This document shows, one piece after another, positions 7,026 through 15,285 of a DNA stretch of 33,851 bases. A program made the translations under genes and the position numbers. This stretch comes from Chloroflexota bacterium (lineage in GTDB: Bacteria > Chloroflexota > Dehalococcoidia > Lucifugimonadales > Australimonadaceae): the NCBI GenBank assembly GCA_022561455.1, contig JADFRC010000007.1, positions 1 to 33,851 of the forward strand, written 5' to 3'. Every line of letters begins with the position of its first letter. Within the stretch, counting starts at the first letter, position 1. The notes beneath the pieces were generated by a model. The model ran no database searches. It saw only the letters and a list, made by a program, of their open reading frames with translations, and was not told the DNA's origin.

Positions 7026-8192
7026 CTACACGCGGGGTGCGAGGTTGGCCCTGTCTTGTCTTATCTGCCGCACGCCTTCGTCGACGTTCGTATCGATCAT
7101 GGGGTGGTCGGGGTCACGCTGGTAGCCCAGGGGGTCTTCTCCGCGCTGGACGCGCTCGATCTGTTCCTTCATGTGGCGGCGAAGCAGGACGACGCCGCGG
7201 TCGGAGTAGCTGAGGTGCTCGGCGGCGCGGTTCGAGATCGGGCCCTGCGTCTCCCAGGCCATCTGGTCCTGCGAGTTGACGCTGTGCAGGATGAACTTGG
7301 TCTCTGGGTGCGATTTCTCGGGGTCCTCCTTGATCGGGTCTTCGAAGGTGATCTCAGGATCGAAGGCGTCCTCGGGCTCGCTACCATCCTCCGTGGGATA
7401 GAAGAATATGCGCATGTGGAGGGTATGGGTGTCGTCGATGGGGACACGGAACTGCGAGCTGGCGCCCTGGCGCAGGATGTTCGGGAAGAGGACAGGGTGC
7501 TCGTCCACCATCCCGTTGACGTAGGTGCGCTTCTTCATGAGGGCGCCGTAATCGGTGACGTAGAACTCGTAGGATTCAACGTCGTCGGTGAAGCCCCGAG
7601 TGGTGCTCGGGGGGGTCCGTCCGCGCCCGATGAACTCCTGGTGCAGGATCTGGAGATGGGCCGGGTCCATGGAGTTCTCCATGGCCTGGAACCAGTTCGC
7701 GTTGAGCTTCGGGTGGATCAGCCAAACGCGCTTGCCGTCCTTCCGGAACAGCGTGTCGTAGTGGACCATGGGCGGCGCTGGCAGCGGGCCCATGTAGGCC
7801 CAGACCATGCCCAGGTAGATCTGGACCGGGTAGGCCGTGTGCTTGACGCTCTTCATGATCGCGTCGTTGCGCTCCGGCGGCGTCTCGAGGATGTTGCCCT
7901 CGCAGTCGTACAGCCAGCCGTGGTACGCGCACGAGATGCCGCGCTCCTCGACGCGGCCGTAGAGCAGCGAGGCGCCGCGGTGGGAGCAGTGGTCGGCCAG
8001 CAATCCGTGGCGTCCCGACTTGTCACGGAAGATGACGAGGTCCTCGCCGAGGATACGCACGAACTTGGTCGGGTGCTCTTCGTCGATATCCCGCGCTAGC
8101 GAGATAGGGTGCCAGTACATGCGGAGCACCGCTCCGGCAGGCGTGCCGGGGCCGATCCTGGTGAGCAGGTCGTTCTCTTCCTGAGTCAGCAT
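7026..8192 (-). CDS. Rieske non-heme iron ring-hydroxylating oxygenase, alpha subunit (phthalate dioxygenase-like)
   Basis: 388-residue terminal oxygenase of an aromatic-ring hydroxylating (or O-demethylating) system, of the size of phthalate 4,5-dioxygenase/vanillate demethylase-type alpha subunits. The Rieske [2Fe-2S] ligands are Cys69-x-His71 (DHCSHRG) and Cys88-x2-His91 (CAYHGW). The mononuclear-iron region is NWFQAMEN (Asn166-Asn173) followed by D-P-A-H-L-Q-I-L-H, giving His179 and His184 and bridging Asp176. No reductase or ferredoxin gene is adjacent, so electrons must come from elsewhere. Start is ATG 8192 with AGAGGGG upstream. It lies just outside the duplicated tRNA fragment but fits functionally with the aromatic genes inside the island. 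Confidence 0.9.
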   Translation of the reverse strand: MLTQEENDLLTRIGPGTPAGAVLRMYWHPISLARDIDEEHPTKFVRILGEDLVIFRDKSGRHGLLADHCSHRGASLLYGRVEERGISCAYHGWLYDCEGNILETPPERNDAIMKSVKHTAYPVQIYLGMVWAYMGPLPAPPMVHYDTLFRKDGKRVWLIHPKLNANWFQAMENSMDPAHLQILHQEFIGRGRTPPSTTRGFTDDVESYEFYVTDYGALMKKRTYVNGMVDEHPVLFPNILRQGASSQFRVPIDDTHTLHMRIFFYPTEDGSEPEDAFDPEITFEDPIKEDPEKSHPETKFILHSVNSQDQMAWETQGPISNRAAEHLSYSDRGVVLLRRHMKEQIERVQRGEDPLGYQRDPDHPMIDTNVDEGVRQIRQDRANLAPRV

Positions 8193-8292
8193 CCGTTCAC
8201 CCCTCTTTCAAGCGACTAAGCACCGTCAACTATCAGATAACTATCCCGACAGGCTCGGCCATTACCTGGCAATCTCAACTCTACCATGTGAC

Positions 8293-8340
8293 CTTGGTGG
8301 AGCCGAGGGGATTCGAACCCCTGACCCCCTGCTTGCAAAG
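8293..8340 (-). repeat. Attachment-site direct repeat: 3' part of tRNA-Ala (island left junction)
   Basis: 48 bp identical to 19790-19837, in the same orientation. It comprises the 3' 46 nt of tRNA-Ala, from the encoded CCA end (8295) through the T-arm, variable region, 3' anticodon stem and the complete anticodon loop. Homology stops within the 5' strand of the anticodon stem. The D-arm and 5' acceptor strand are missing, so it cannot make a tRNA. This is the duplicate left by integration into the tRNA 3' end. Confidence 0.85.
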
Positions 8341-8354
8341 TAGCTCGAGCGCTT

Positions 8355-8389
8355 CGCTATGCGATTAGTCGCGCGACGCTATGCGATTA
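8355..8389. repeat. Two direct copies of CGCTATGCGATTA next to the island junction
   Basis: Perfect 13-bp direct repeats at 8355-8367 and 8377-8389 (22-bp period, two helical turns), starting 15 bp inside the truncated tRNA. Position and spacing resemble recombinase or excisionase arm sites, but that is inference only. Confidence 0.5.
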
Positions 8390-8568
8390 CCGCGCAGTTA
8401 GGGGGTCAGTTGTTCCTGGCGAGTGAGTGCCGGGCCGAGAGCGCCACCTGCGCCGAATCACGACCATTACCCCCCATCCGCGAGGCCGTGGTGCGGTACC
8501 CCCCTGCAGCGCAGGTTTGCGCTCGCCAGGGGGCTGTCGGCTGGGCCGCGGATGGAGACGCTGGTTCG

Positions 8569-9552
8569 TTACACGGCGACGGCCCGCTTGGCCTCCACCT
8601 CGGGGCGGTACTTCTCGCACAGCGTCAGCCAGTGCTCCGCCTGCTTGCGTGCCTTCGCCTCGTTCTTCGGACCTTCCTCTGGGTCCTCGCAGATCCAGGA
8701 GAAGGGCGGCCGCGGCGAGCCCATCTCGATGTAACCGGCGTACTCGTACGACTCGTGGCCGGCGCGTCCTCCATCGCCGTCGCCGCCACCGGTCCGGCCC
8801 GCGCTCATGTCGGCGAGGATCGCCGCCGCCTTCAGGTGCTCGCCCTCAGCGACCGCGTTGTAGGCTGCGAGGACGGGCCACGGTCCCGACCAGATCGCGT
8901 GCGACCAGCAGCCGACCGCGCCCATCATGTAGTAGGGGTAGAGCTGCGTCTGGTTGCAGAAGTGGGCGATCTTGCCGTCGATGATGTCGTGCAGCCGCTG
9001 GAACTCCGTCGGGTTCCGGTGGCTGTCCTTCATCGCCACGATGTTCGGGAGCTTGACGAGCTCCTTGAACGCCGACACAGGGATGTGGACGCGGTGGTTC
9101 GGGGGGTTGTGATAGATCATGATCGACAGGTCCGGGAAGAGCGCCGATATCCGCTGGTAGAAGGTAACGACGTCGCGGATCGGCAGCTTGTAGTAGTACG
9201 GCACCCCCAGCAGGACGCCCTGGCCGCCCGCTTCGCGCACGAAATTCATCTTCTGGACGACGAGCCGCGGGTTCGCCGCGGTGACGCCAAGCATCAGGGG
9301 GACCCGGTCGTCGACGGCCTCGATGCTCGCCCGCACGATCGTCCGCCACTCATCCTCGAGCAGGTTCCAGACCTGGCCGAACGTGCCCGTCGTCGCGAAC
9401 ATATGCACGCCGTCCTTGATCGCACGGTCGAGGCCCGCTTGCAGGTGGCCAACGTCGATCGTGTCGGTCGCGGTCATGTCGCCCGCATCGGCGGTCGCGA
9501 ACGCCGGCATCATGCCGCAGATCCCGTGGAGGTCGGCTGCTAGGTATGACAT
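8569..9552 (-). CDS. Hydratase-aldolase / dihydrodipicolinate synthase superfamily (NahE-like)
   Basis: 327-residue class I aldolase of the DapA/N-acetylneuraminate lyase superfamily. Schiff-base Lys175 lies in IVAMKDSH and the partner Tyr147 in MIYHNPP. The substrate loop is TTGTFGQ (54-60) rather than the GTTGE of true dihydrodipicolinate synthase. The N-terminal GMMPAFATADAGD, the LGVPYYYK segment and the C-terminal RPPFSWICEDP resemble, from memory, trans-o-hydroxybenzylidenepyruvate hydratase-aldolases (NahE/PhdJ) of naphthalene and phenanthrene degradation. Those enzymes split the ring-opened product into an aldehyde and pyruvate. That fits the neighbouring ring-cleavage genes. A Gly/Asp-rich insert (GGGDGDGGRAG) lies near residue 260. 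Start ATG 9552 has GAGGAG eight bases upstream. The exact substrate is uncertain. Confidence 0.82.
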   Translation of the reverse strand: MSYLAADLHGICGMMPAFATADAGDMTATDTIDVGHLQAGLDRAIKDGVHMFATTGTFGQVWNLLEDEWRTIVRASIEAVDDRVPLMLGVTAANPRLVVQKMNFVREAGGQGVLLGVPYYYKLPIRDVVTFYQRISALFPDLSIMIYHNPPNHRVHIPVSAFKELVKLPNIVAMKDSHRNPTEFQRLHDIIDGKIAHFCNQTQLYPYYMMGAVGCWSHAIWSGPWPVLAAYNAVAEGEHLKAAAILADMSAGRTGGGDGDGGRAGHESYEYAGYIEMGSPRPPFSWICEDPEEGPKNEAKARKQAEHWLTLCEKYRPEVEAKRAVAV

Positions 9553-9585
9553 CGATTCGTCTCCTCATCGGGTCGACTACCACGC

Positions 9586-9614
9586 ACCATAGGCCAGTTG
9601 TCCGGGCGAAGCAA
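9586..9614 (-). promoter_or_regulatory. Candidate promoter for the hydratase-aldolase gene
   Basis: On the minus strand TTGCTT (complement of 9609-9614) and TATGGT (complement of 9586-9591) are 17 bp apart. They lie 34 bp upstream of the start codon, in a 251-bp gap that separates this gene from the cupin gene. Hexamer matches are modest. Confidence 0.35.
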
Positions 9615-9803
9615 CGTGTCCTGACGACTACCAGCGTTCTACATCCCTATGATGAAGCTTTTCTCGGTGCGCCTGGGCATCCTGGACGGGTCCTCGTGGC
9701 TCATGGACCGAAACACCGCACTTACCGTTAGAGCGGAATGAACCGAGCGGCAACGAACGGGCGGCCCCATGGGTGCTCGCTGCGCTCTCTTGCCCCCCCT
9801 GCT

Positions 9804-10901
9804 CTAGAACTCCTCGTAGTAGAAGTTGCCCGTGAGCCGCTGGAGAGGCCAGTCGGTCCAGCCGGCGAGGAACGCGTCCTCCTGGTGCGGGTTCTCGTGG
9901 TGATGGGCCATCCACGCGGGGAGCTCGATGAAGTCGCCCGCGGACCATTCGAACCGCTCCCCCTCGACGACGAGGACGCCGCTGCCCTGGAAGCAGTAGT
10001 AGATCACCGAGCTGTTGTGCCGGTGGTCACGGCCCTTGAAGCCCGGGACCAGCATCGTCATCTCCCACGCCGCGGTGGGGAGGGTCGGACCGCCCGTAAG
10101 CGGGTTCCGGTAGGTGAGCGTGTAGCAGTCGAACGGGTTCGGCTCATCCTCCTTCTGCTTCATCCTTGCGAAGGCCGCCGACGTCTGATGCCACGGGTAC
10201 CGGAATGCGGGCGGGTGGATGGTGGACTCGTCGTTCTTGACCTGGGGGCCCGCTGGATGGACTACCTCATGGTAGGGCCGCGCCTCTCCGCCGCGGCCCG
10301 GGAGGCCAAGATTGCCCCCCCAGATCCGCATGGCCTCGTCGACCCGGTCGGTCTGCAGGGCCTCCTTGACCTCGGGCCATTCCTCGGTGAACGTCGCCCC
10401 CACACCCGCACCGTGCAGGCCGTCCAGCCATAGCACGTAGGTATCCGAGTTGTTGATGTGGCCGTGGAAGTTCAGGTGCGGCGTGATGACGAGGTCCCCG
10501 TCATTGAGCGGGAAGGGCTCCCCGTTCACGAGCGTATAGGCATCCGGTGAGCCCTTGATGACGAACCTGGTGGCCTGGGCGCTGTGCCGGTGGGAGATCG
10601 CCTGCTCGCCGGGCCCAACGTACTGGATGCCGAGGCGCAGGGGGAAGTTCGCGTTCGGGGAGTTCCGGGGGTTGTGGAAGTGCGTGTCGCGCCGGAGGAC
10701 GCCGCCTTTGTCCTCGAAATTCTCGGCCAGACGGACCAGCTTGCCCGAGGCCACAACGGCAGGCTCGATATCCTCCCACTTCCACTGGAACGGCTTCAGC
10801 ACCTTGCTCTGCCGCCCCGCTCCCATCTCCATCTGGAGCGCGAGGTTCTGCTCCTCGAGGTACTTCTTGAGCGCATCGATGTCCGGAATCTCTACTGCCA
10901 T
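9804..10901 (-). CDS. Bicupin ring-cleavage dioxygenase (gentisate / 1-hydroxy-2-naphthoate 1,2-dioxygenase-like)
   Basis: 365-residue two-cupin protein of the gentisate 1,2-dioxygenase family, which uses Fe(II) to open aromatic rings bearing hydroxyl and carboxyl groups. In the first cupin the metal motif is SHRHSAQATRF (His104, His106) with the late His in NFHGH (His146/148). The second cupin has DHRHNSS near residue 293 and MAHHHENP near 340, so it also retains histidines. Whether it binds metal cannot be told. Length agrees with the family (about 340-390). Start ATG 10901 is preceded by GGGAGGGG. It follows the VOC gene by 37 bp on the same strand, a likely operon. The substrate (gentisate, hydroxynaphthoate or another salicylate-like acid) is unresolved. 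Confidence 0.85.
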   Translation of the reverse strand: MAVEIPDIDALKKYLEEQNLALQMEMGAGRQSKVLKPFQWKWEDIEPAVVASGKLVRLAENFEDKGGVLRRDTHFHNPRNSPNANFPLRLGIQYVGPGEQAISHRHSAQATRFVIKGSPDAYTLVNGEPFPLNDGDLVITPHLNFHGHINNSDTYVLWLDGLHGAGVGATFTEEWPEVKEALQTDRVDEAMRIWGGNLGLPGRGGEARPYHEVVHPAGPQVKNDESTIHPPAFRYPWHQTSAAFARMKQKEDEPNPFDCYTLTYRNPLTGGPTLPTAAWEMTMLVPGFKGRDHRHNSSVIYYCFQGSGVLVVEGERFEWSAGDFIELPAWMAHHHENPHQEDAFLAGWTDWPLQRLTGNFYYEEF

Positions 10902-10938
10902 GCTGCCCCTCCCCTCTTGATGGAGACTGATGCCCCCC

Positions 10939-11322
10939 CTAGCCCAGACGCGCCGGCGAGGCGGCGGTCATCACCTCGAAGCTGTGCCCGTCAGGAGTGG
11001 TGAAGAAGGTGCGACGGCCACCGTTCAGTTCGTTCCACTGCATGTTCATATCACGGGTGCTCGTCCCGTACTTGAGGCCCTCAGCGACCACGCGACCCAG
11101 GATCGCGTCGAACTGGTCGTCGCCGACGTGGAACGCGAAGTGGAGCGGCTTATGCTCGCTGGCCGCTTCCTTGTCGTCGAAACGCATCACCAGGGTGTCG
11201 TTCACGCGAACGTGTCCTTGGTAGTTGCGCACGCCCAAGAACTCCCACCCCATGACGCGCGCCATGAGCTGGCTCGCCGCTTCCTTGTCCTTCACCGGGA
11301 TGACCGTGTGATCCAGATCCAT
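10939..11322 (-). CDS. VOC family protein (possible extradiol dioxygenase or isomerase)
   Basis: 127-residue vicinal-oxygen-chelate protein. Candidate metal ligands are His5 (LDHTVIP), the His pair in LHFAFHV in the middle, and the Glu in HSFEVMT near the end after T-T-P-D-G. A single-module protein of this size is probably a dimer, with the reaction unspecified. I chose ATG 11320-11322 because GGAGG lies seven bases upstream. The open frame extends to 11373, but that extension has a Cys/His-rich composition with no family match. It is the first gene of the minus-strand aromatic operon and starts about 300 bp from the divergent decarboxylase-like gene. Confidence 0.83.
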   Translation of the reverse strand: MDLDHTVIPVKDKEAASQLMARVMGWEFLGVRNYQGHVRVNDTLVMRFDDKEAASEHKPLHFAFHVGDDQFDAILGRVVAEGLKYGTSTRDMNMQWNELNGGRRTFFTTPDGHSFEVMTAASPARLG

Positions 11323-11620
11323 GGCTGCCTCCGCTGATATGACATCGTGGCTTCGGCAGCATGCTCCCATCATCGTTTCGAGTCAAACGTCGGTGAGGGC
11401 AGCGGGGAACTGCCGCAGCCTGGGAGCTCGCTCGAGCGGCCTCACTGCCTCGATGCGATTGCGGGCCGCTATCTCAAGCGTGACTATCCCAGGTGCCGCG
11501 CCGATGAGCCAGAGCACCATTCCCCGGGGTCTTATACTGGCGTCCACTCCCAACACTCCTATAGAAAGGGTCCCATGCTGGTGGTGCGATTCACGACCGT
11601 GGTTCGCTAAGGAGATCGGA
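11323..11620. promoter_or_regulatory. 298-bp divergent intergenic region of the island
   Basis: This stretch separates the minus-strand ring-cleavage operon from the plus-strand decarboxylase/transport operon, so it should carry both promoters. I see a TATACT (11533-11538) on the plus strand without a convincing -35. No regulator gene, operator palindrome or RNA structure stands out. Confidence 0.4.
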
Positions 11621-12574
11621 TTGGCCAACCCCAAGCTTCGTCTCGGCTTTCGAGAGCCAGAGATCGACACCAACCGGCCCTTCGTGGATGGCACGGTGAA
11701 GGTCGAGGGCTTCGATCTCGAGATCTCCGACTATCGCGGCTGGGAGTACATCGACGCGTGGGACGCCAGCTTCGGCGGACTCATGCAGACCAAGGGGAAG
11801 GGCGATCACCCGTTCGTGTCGATCCCCGCTTTCCCGAACCGCAAGTTCCGCCTGTCCTACATATTCGTGAACGGCAGGGCAGGGATCGAGTCCCCGAAGG
11901 ACCTTGAGGGCAAGCGCGTCTACGTCAGCGGCACAGCCGGCATCTGGGCGCGGGGTGCTCTACTGAACTACTACGGGGTCGATTTCACCAAGGTCCACTG
12001 GCTGATGACAGGCGCTTCCGCGAAGAGCTGGGGCCCCGGCATCGACGTCGAGAGCCTGCCAGGGATCGCAGGACCCCTGGACGTGAAACTGGATACGATG
12101 CTGTTAGAGGGAGCTCTGGACGCGGTGATCGAACCGAACGTCCTGCCCTCCATCAGCCGCAGGGACCCGCGCGTGCGCCGGCTCTTTCCTGATTACCGGA
12201 CGGAGGAGCAAGACTACTGGAAGCGGACGGGCATCTTCCCGATCAGCCACGTTGTCTCGCTGACTCAGGAGTTCGTCGACCGCCACCCCGAAGCGCCGGT
12301 GGCCCTCTTGAAAGCCTATCGCCAAGCCCGTGACGTGGCCTTCGACCGGCTCTACGGGACGGACCCAGAGATCCTGGCGATCTCATGGGTCGCCTCGTTC
12401 ATCGACGACCAGCGCGCTCTCATGGGAAACGATTACTGGGCCTACAACATCCAGGGCAACGTGCGCGCGCTGGAAGCGATGATGCTGTTCGCGTATCAGA
12501 TGGGAGCCACTCCCACCCAGCTCGACTACACGAGCTTCTTCGACCCGGACGCGGCCGCGCTCCCGGGCTCCTAG
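11621..12574 (+). CDS. 4,5-dihydroxyphthalate decarboxylase-like protein (periplasmic-binding-protein fold, no signal peptide)
   Basis: 317-residue protein with the type 2 periplasmic-binding-protein fold. Its segments FPNRKFRLSYIFV, the D-L-E-G-K-R-V-Y-V domain crossover, FPDYRTEEQDYWKRTGIFPI and NDYWAYNIQGNVRALEA match the pattern I know from 4,5-dihydroxyphthalate decarboxylases, which remove CO2 from 4,5-dihydroxyphthalate to give protocatechuate. Members are often labelled ABC substrate-binding proteins. There is no signal peptide or lipobox, so a cytoplasmic enzyme is more likely. The TTG at 11621 is chosen because AAGGAG (11609-11614) sits 6 bp upstream, and the open frame before it is unlike the family. 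It heads the plus-strand island operon. Alternative: a cytosolic binding protein of unknown ligand. Confidence 0.72.
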   Translation: MANPKLRLGFREPEIDTNRPFVDGTVKVEGFDLEISDYRGWEYIDAWDASFGGLMQTKGKGDHPFVSIPAFPNRKFRLSYIFVNGRAGIESPKDLEGKRVYVSGTAGIWARGALLNYYGVDFTKVHWLMTGASAKSWGPGIDVESLPGIAGPLDVKLDTMLLEGALDAVIEPNVLPSISRRDPRVRRLFPDYRTEEQDYWKRTGIFPISHVVSLTQEFVDRHPEAPVALLKAYRQARDVAFDRLYGTDPEILAISWVASFIDDQRALMGNDYWAYNIQGNVRALEAMMLFAYQMGATPTQLDYTSFFDPDAAALPGS

Positions 12575-12755
12575 CCGGGCTGCCGGCATTTGCGGATTCG
12601 GGCCGTCCATTCCGGGCGCCCCACGGTGAAGCGCCCCTGGCCTCGGATCTTTTCCGTCTTCCTTTACGCGGCGCCGCGACTATGGAGTGCCGCGTTGACA
12701 GCAAAGATGGGCGGACATAGCATCGCGGACGACCGACCGACTGAAGGAGGCGCTC

Positions 12756-14048
12756 ATGCTTGCCATCCGCTCGGGAGAGACGGAGCAGAACGATGGACGG
12801 GGTTGGCCGGGCCAACGGACCTGGGGAACGATGAGACTGGCCATCGGCGTATCCGTGTTCTTCCTCTTCCTCGCCGCTGCCTGCGGCAGCGAGGAACCCA
12901 CGGCCACGCCTGTTCCGGACCAGCCAACCGGTGACCTGACCTTCGAGCAGGAGTGGGCCCAGCTGATCGCCGCCGCCCAAGAAGAGGGCGAGCTGCTGAT
13001 GTCGGTTGGTCCTCTGGGTGAGTACCGCGATCTGCTGGACCTTTTCCAGGAGACGTTCGACGTGGAATTCAAGGCGCAGACGGGAAGGGGCGCCTACCTG
13101 GCGGACCGGATCCTCGCGGAGCGGCAAGCCGGGAAGAAGCTGGTCGACATTGGCTTGATCAGCGTCGCTTCGACGTCCCGGAGACTCGTGCCCGCGGGGT
13201 CCACCGTTTCCATCCCAGACCTGCTGATCGACCCAGAGGTGGCGGACGAGTCGCTCTGGCACGACGGTCAGTTCTGGTTCGCCGACTGGTTCGTCGACGG
13301 AGCCGGGGACCATTCGTTCATCTACGCGGCGCGCGTGAACGATGGATACCAGTTCTGGTACAACACCGACAAGGTCAGCGAGGCGGAAGCGAACGCCGTC
13401 ACCGACCTGTGGGAGTTCGTTCAAGACCCGAAGTGGAGAGGGCTGCTCGGGGACCGGTCCTGGCAGGACCCAGGCCGGCTCGGTGGCCTGATTCGAGCCT
13501 ATTTCATGCCGGACCTAGGCCCGGAGTGGATAACGGCCTACTTCCAAGCGGGGCTGGTGACATTCACGGACGACGACAGGCTCGTGGACGACTGGGTGGC
13601 CCAAGGGGTCTATCCGATCCAGGTTGCCACGAGCGGCGGGTCACCGTCCGGTGACTTGCTGGAGCTGAGGGAGGCTGGCCTCCCCCTCAACGTCCGCCAG
13701 CTGGAGTCGGAGAAGGGCTGGATGGAAGCCCGTGGGTCAGGCTGCTGCATCGTGGCCTTCGAAGGCGGTCCCAACCCGAACGCACAGAAGCTGTTCGTGA
13801 ACTGGTGGCTCTCCCAGGACGTGCAGACGCGCATCAATGCGATCGAGCCCGGTATCACGCGGGTGTCGCTCAGGAACGACGTCCCGCTCGGCAACGTCGA
13901 CCCGTCCTATGCACGGACGCCGGGAAAGAACTACGTGTTCCGCGACGGCGACCCCAGGTACAGCGGAGAGGAACAGGAGATCGCACGACAGTTCATCGTC
14001 GAGACCTTCCTCAGGGAGACGGGTTGGGCAGGGGAGCAGCGGAACTGA
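12756..14048 (+). CDS. ABC transporter extracellular solute-binding lipoprotein (family 1, iron/polyamine type)
   Basis: 430-residue solute-binding protein. A hydrophobic stretch RLAIGVSVFFLFL ends in the lipobox LAAAC-G, so Cys at about 43 is lipidated and the protein is anchored outside the membrane. A short Thr/Pro linker (EEPTATPVPDQP) follows. The body has the binding-protein pattern of the Fe3+/2-aminoethylphosphonate/polyamine group (W-Y-N-T-D-K-V, D-L-W-E-F-V-Q-D-P-K-W-R-G near the hinge). ATG 12756 has GAAGGAGG six bases upstream, giving an unusually long N-region of ~25 residues. ATG 12831 would give a standard signal peptide but has no SD. The natural partner is the double permease at 16565. 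The ligand is probably an aromatic or organic acid, by context only. Confidence 0.85.
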   Translation: MLAIRSGETEQNDGRGWPGQRTWGTMRLAIGVSVFFLFLAAACGSEEPTATPVPDQPTGDLTFEQEWAQLIAAAQEEGELLMSVGPLGEYRDLLDLFQETFDVEFKAQTGRGAYLADRILAERQAGKKLVDIGLISVASTSRRLVPAGSTVSIPDLLIDPEVADESLWHDGQFWFADWFVDGAGDHSFIYAARVNDGYQFWYNTDKVSEAEANAVTDLWEFVQDPKWRGLLGDRSWQDPGRLGGLIRAYFMPDLGPEWITAYFQAGLVTFTDDDRLVDDWVAQGVYPIQVATSGGSPSGDLLELREAGLPLNVRQLESEKGWMEARGSGCCIVAFEGGPNPNAQKLFVNWWLSQDVQTRINAIEPGITRVSLRNDVPLGNVDPSYARTPGKNYVFRDGDPRYSGEEQEIARQFIVETFLRETGWAGEQRN

Positions 14049-14112
14049 TCGGCCCGCCGCACAACGACGGAAGAGCCGGAGCCAGCCGATCCTTGGGCAT
14101 GCGAAGGAGCAC

Positions 14113-15261
14113 ATGGAAATCAAGTTCGGACTGATCAGCGCAGACTCGCACGCGGCCTTCGACCGTGACGACTTCACGTCACGGATGTCGGTCAGCAAGT
14201 GGGGGGACCGCATCCCGCACGTCGCGGAGCATGAGCGCGACGGGGAGCGCGTGGACGGCTGGGCGATCTACGATAGGCCCCCGCGGGGTGACGTGTGCAA
14301 CTGCCCCGCCGTCATGGGCGACCCGTTCCCCCACTGGCCCAAGCGGTGGGAGGAAGTGCCCAAGATGGTCTACGATCCGCACGAGCGCCTCAAGGCCCTC
14401 GACATCGACAGGGTCGACGCGGAGGTGCTCTTCCCCAATCCGCCGGGGGGCAGCTACTACCAGTTCGGGGACGTCGAGTTCGAGCTGGACGCGATACGAG
14501 CGTACAACGACATCCTCTCCGACTGGGTGCGGGTCAGCGACCGGTACCTGCCGCTCGTGGCCATCCCGTACCTGAGCAGCCCGAAGACCATGGCGGGCGA
14601 GATCCAACGGGCGGTGGAGGGGGGCCACCGCGGGATCAACTTCGCCGGACGGACGCCGGAGTCGCTCCCTCATCTCACCGACCCCCACTGGGACCCGGTC
14701 TGGGATGTGTGCCAAGAGCTGGGGTTCCCGGTCCACTTCCACGGCTCGGCGGGGATCAACGTGGGGAAGAGCTCCAAGGAGTGGAGCGGCTATTCGACGC
14801 GCCAGGCCCACTCGGCGTCCACCAGCACGTCGGCGGTCACGCCCGCGCAGATCATGCCGCAGCTCATCTTTTCGGGGGTGACGGAGCGCTTCCCCCGCCT
14901 CAAGTTCGCGTTCGCGGAGGCCGGCATCGGCGGGCTCAACTACGTGGTCGCGGCATGCGACCACGAATGGGAGCGGCGCCATCTGTGGACCGAGGGCATG
15001 AGCACCCGTCCCAGCGAGATCGTGCACCGGCAGGTCTACGTGAACTTCTGGTTCGAGGCGGAGGGCATCAAGCTCCGCGATGAGATCGGCGTCGCCAACC
15101 TCATGTGGGAAGCGGACTACCCCCACGTGGCCTCGTACTACCCGAACTCATGGGAGGCGGTCGAGAGGGTGCTCGACGGAGTGCCTGAGGACGACCGCCG
15201 GAAACTGCTCTACGAGAACGCCCTCCGGGTATACCAGATCAAGGAGACGGTTCCCGCATAG
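14113..15261 (+). CDS. Amidohydrolase-2 family protein (ACMSD / resorcylate decarboxylase-like)
   Basis: 382-residue TIM-barrel metal-dependent hydrolase or decarboxylase of the amidohydrolase-related family, which includes ACMSD, gamma-resorcylate and 5-carboxyvanillate decarboxylases. Metal-site residues visible are Asp11 and His13 (SADSH), His210 (VHFHG), the His-containing ACDHEWER segment near 283, and Asp335 in WEADYPH. The N-terminal KWGDRIPH motif is shared with the next gene. Start ATG 14113 is preceded by GAAGGAG. The long open frame upstream overlaps the solute-binding gene and is a shadow. The next gene begins 24 bp later and is a paralogue, implying local duplication. Likely job: decarboxylation or hydrolysis of an aromatic-acid intermediate. 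The substrate is unknown. Confidence 0.85.
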   Translation: MEIKFGLISADSHAAFDRDDFTSRMSVSKWGDRIPHVAEHERDGERVDGWAIYDRPPRGDVCNCPAVMGDPFPHWPKRWEEVPKMVYDPHERLKALDIDRVDAEVLFPNPPGGSYYQFGDVEFELDAIRAYNDILSDWVRVSDRYLPLVAIPYLSSPKTMAGEIQRAVEGGHRGINFAGRTPESLPHLTDPHWDPVWDVCQELGFPVHFHGSAGINVGKSSKEWSGYSTRQAHSASTSTSAVTPAQIMPQLIFSGVTERFPRLKFAFAEAGIGGLNYVVAACDHEWERRHLWTEGMSTRPSEIVHRQVYVNFWFEAEGIKLRDEIGVANLMWEADYPHVASYYPNSWEAVERVLDGVPEDDRRKLLYENALRVYQIKETVPA

Positions 15262-15285
15262 GGGACCATCGCCAGGGAGGTCCCT

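Larger units (their letters stand above)
8193..8568. other. 376-bp gene-free stretch with island left end
   Basis: No credible gene. It holds the Rieske upstream region (8193-8292), the truncated tRNA-Ala fragment (8295-8340) and two copies of a 13-bp repeat (8355-8367, 8377-8389). An AGGGGGTCAG at 8400-8409 is the inverted complement of 8321-8330. The rest (8410-8568) shows nothing I can name. Confidence 0.6.

Noticed and set aside
8295-8340. A second functional tRNA gene
   Set aside because: D-arm, 5' acceptor strand and 5' anticodon stem are missing; only the 3' 46 nt are present.
8569-9552. True dihydrodipicolinate synthase (lysine pathway)
   Set aside because: The GTTGE loop is TGTFGQ and both ends resemble hydratase-aldolases; the neighbours are aromatic-degradation genes.
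11321-11620. N-terminal extension of the decarboxylase-like protein
   Set aside because: The open frame continues upstream, but the SD-supported TTG at 11621 matches the family start and the extension overlaps the divergent VOC gene start.
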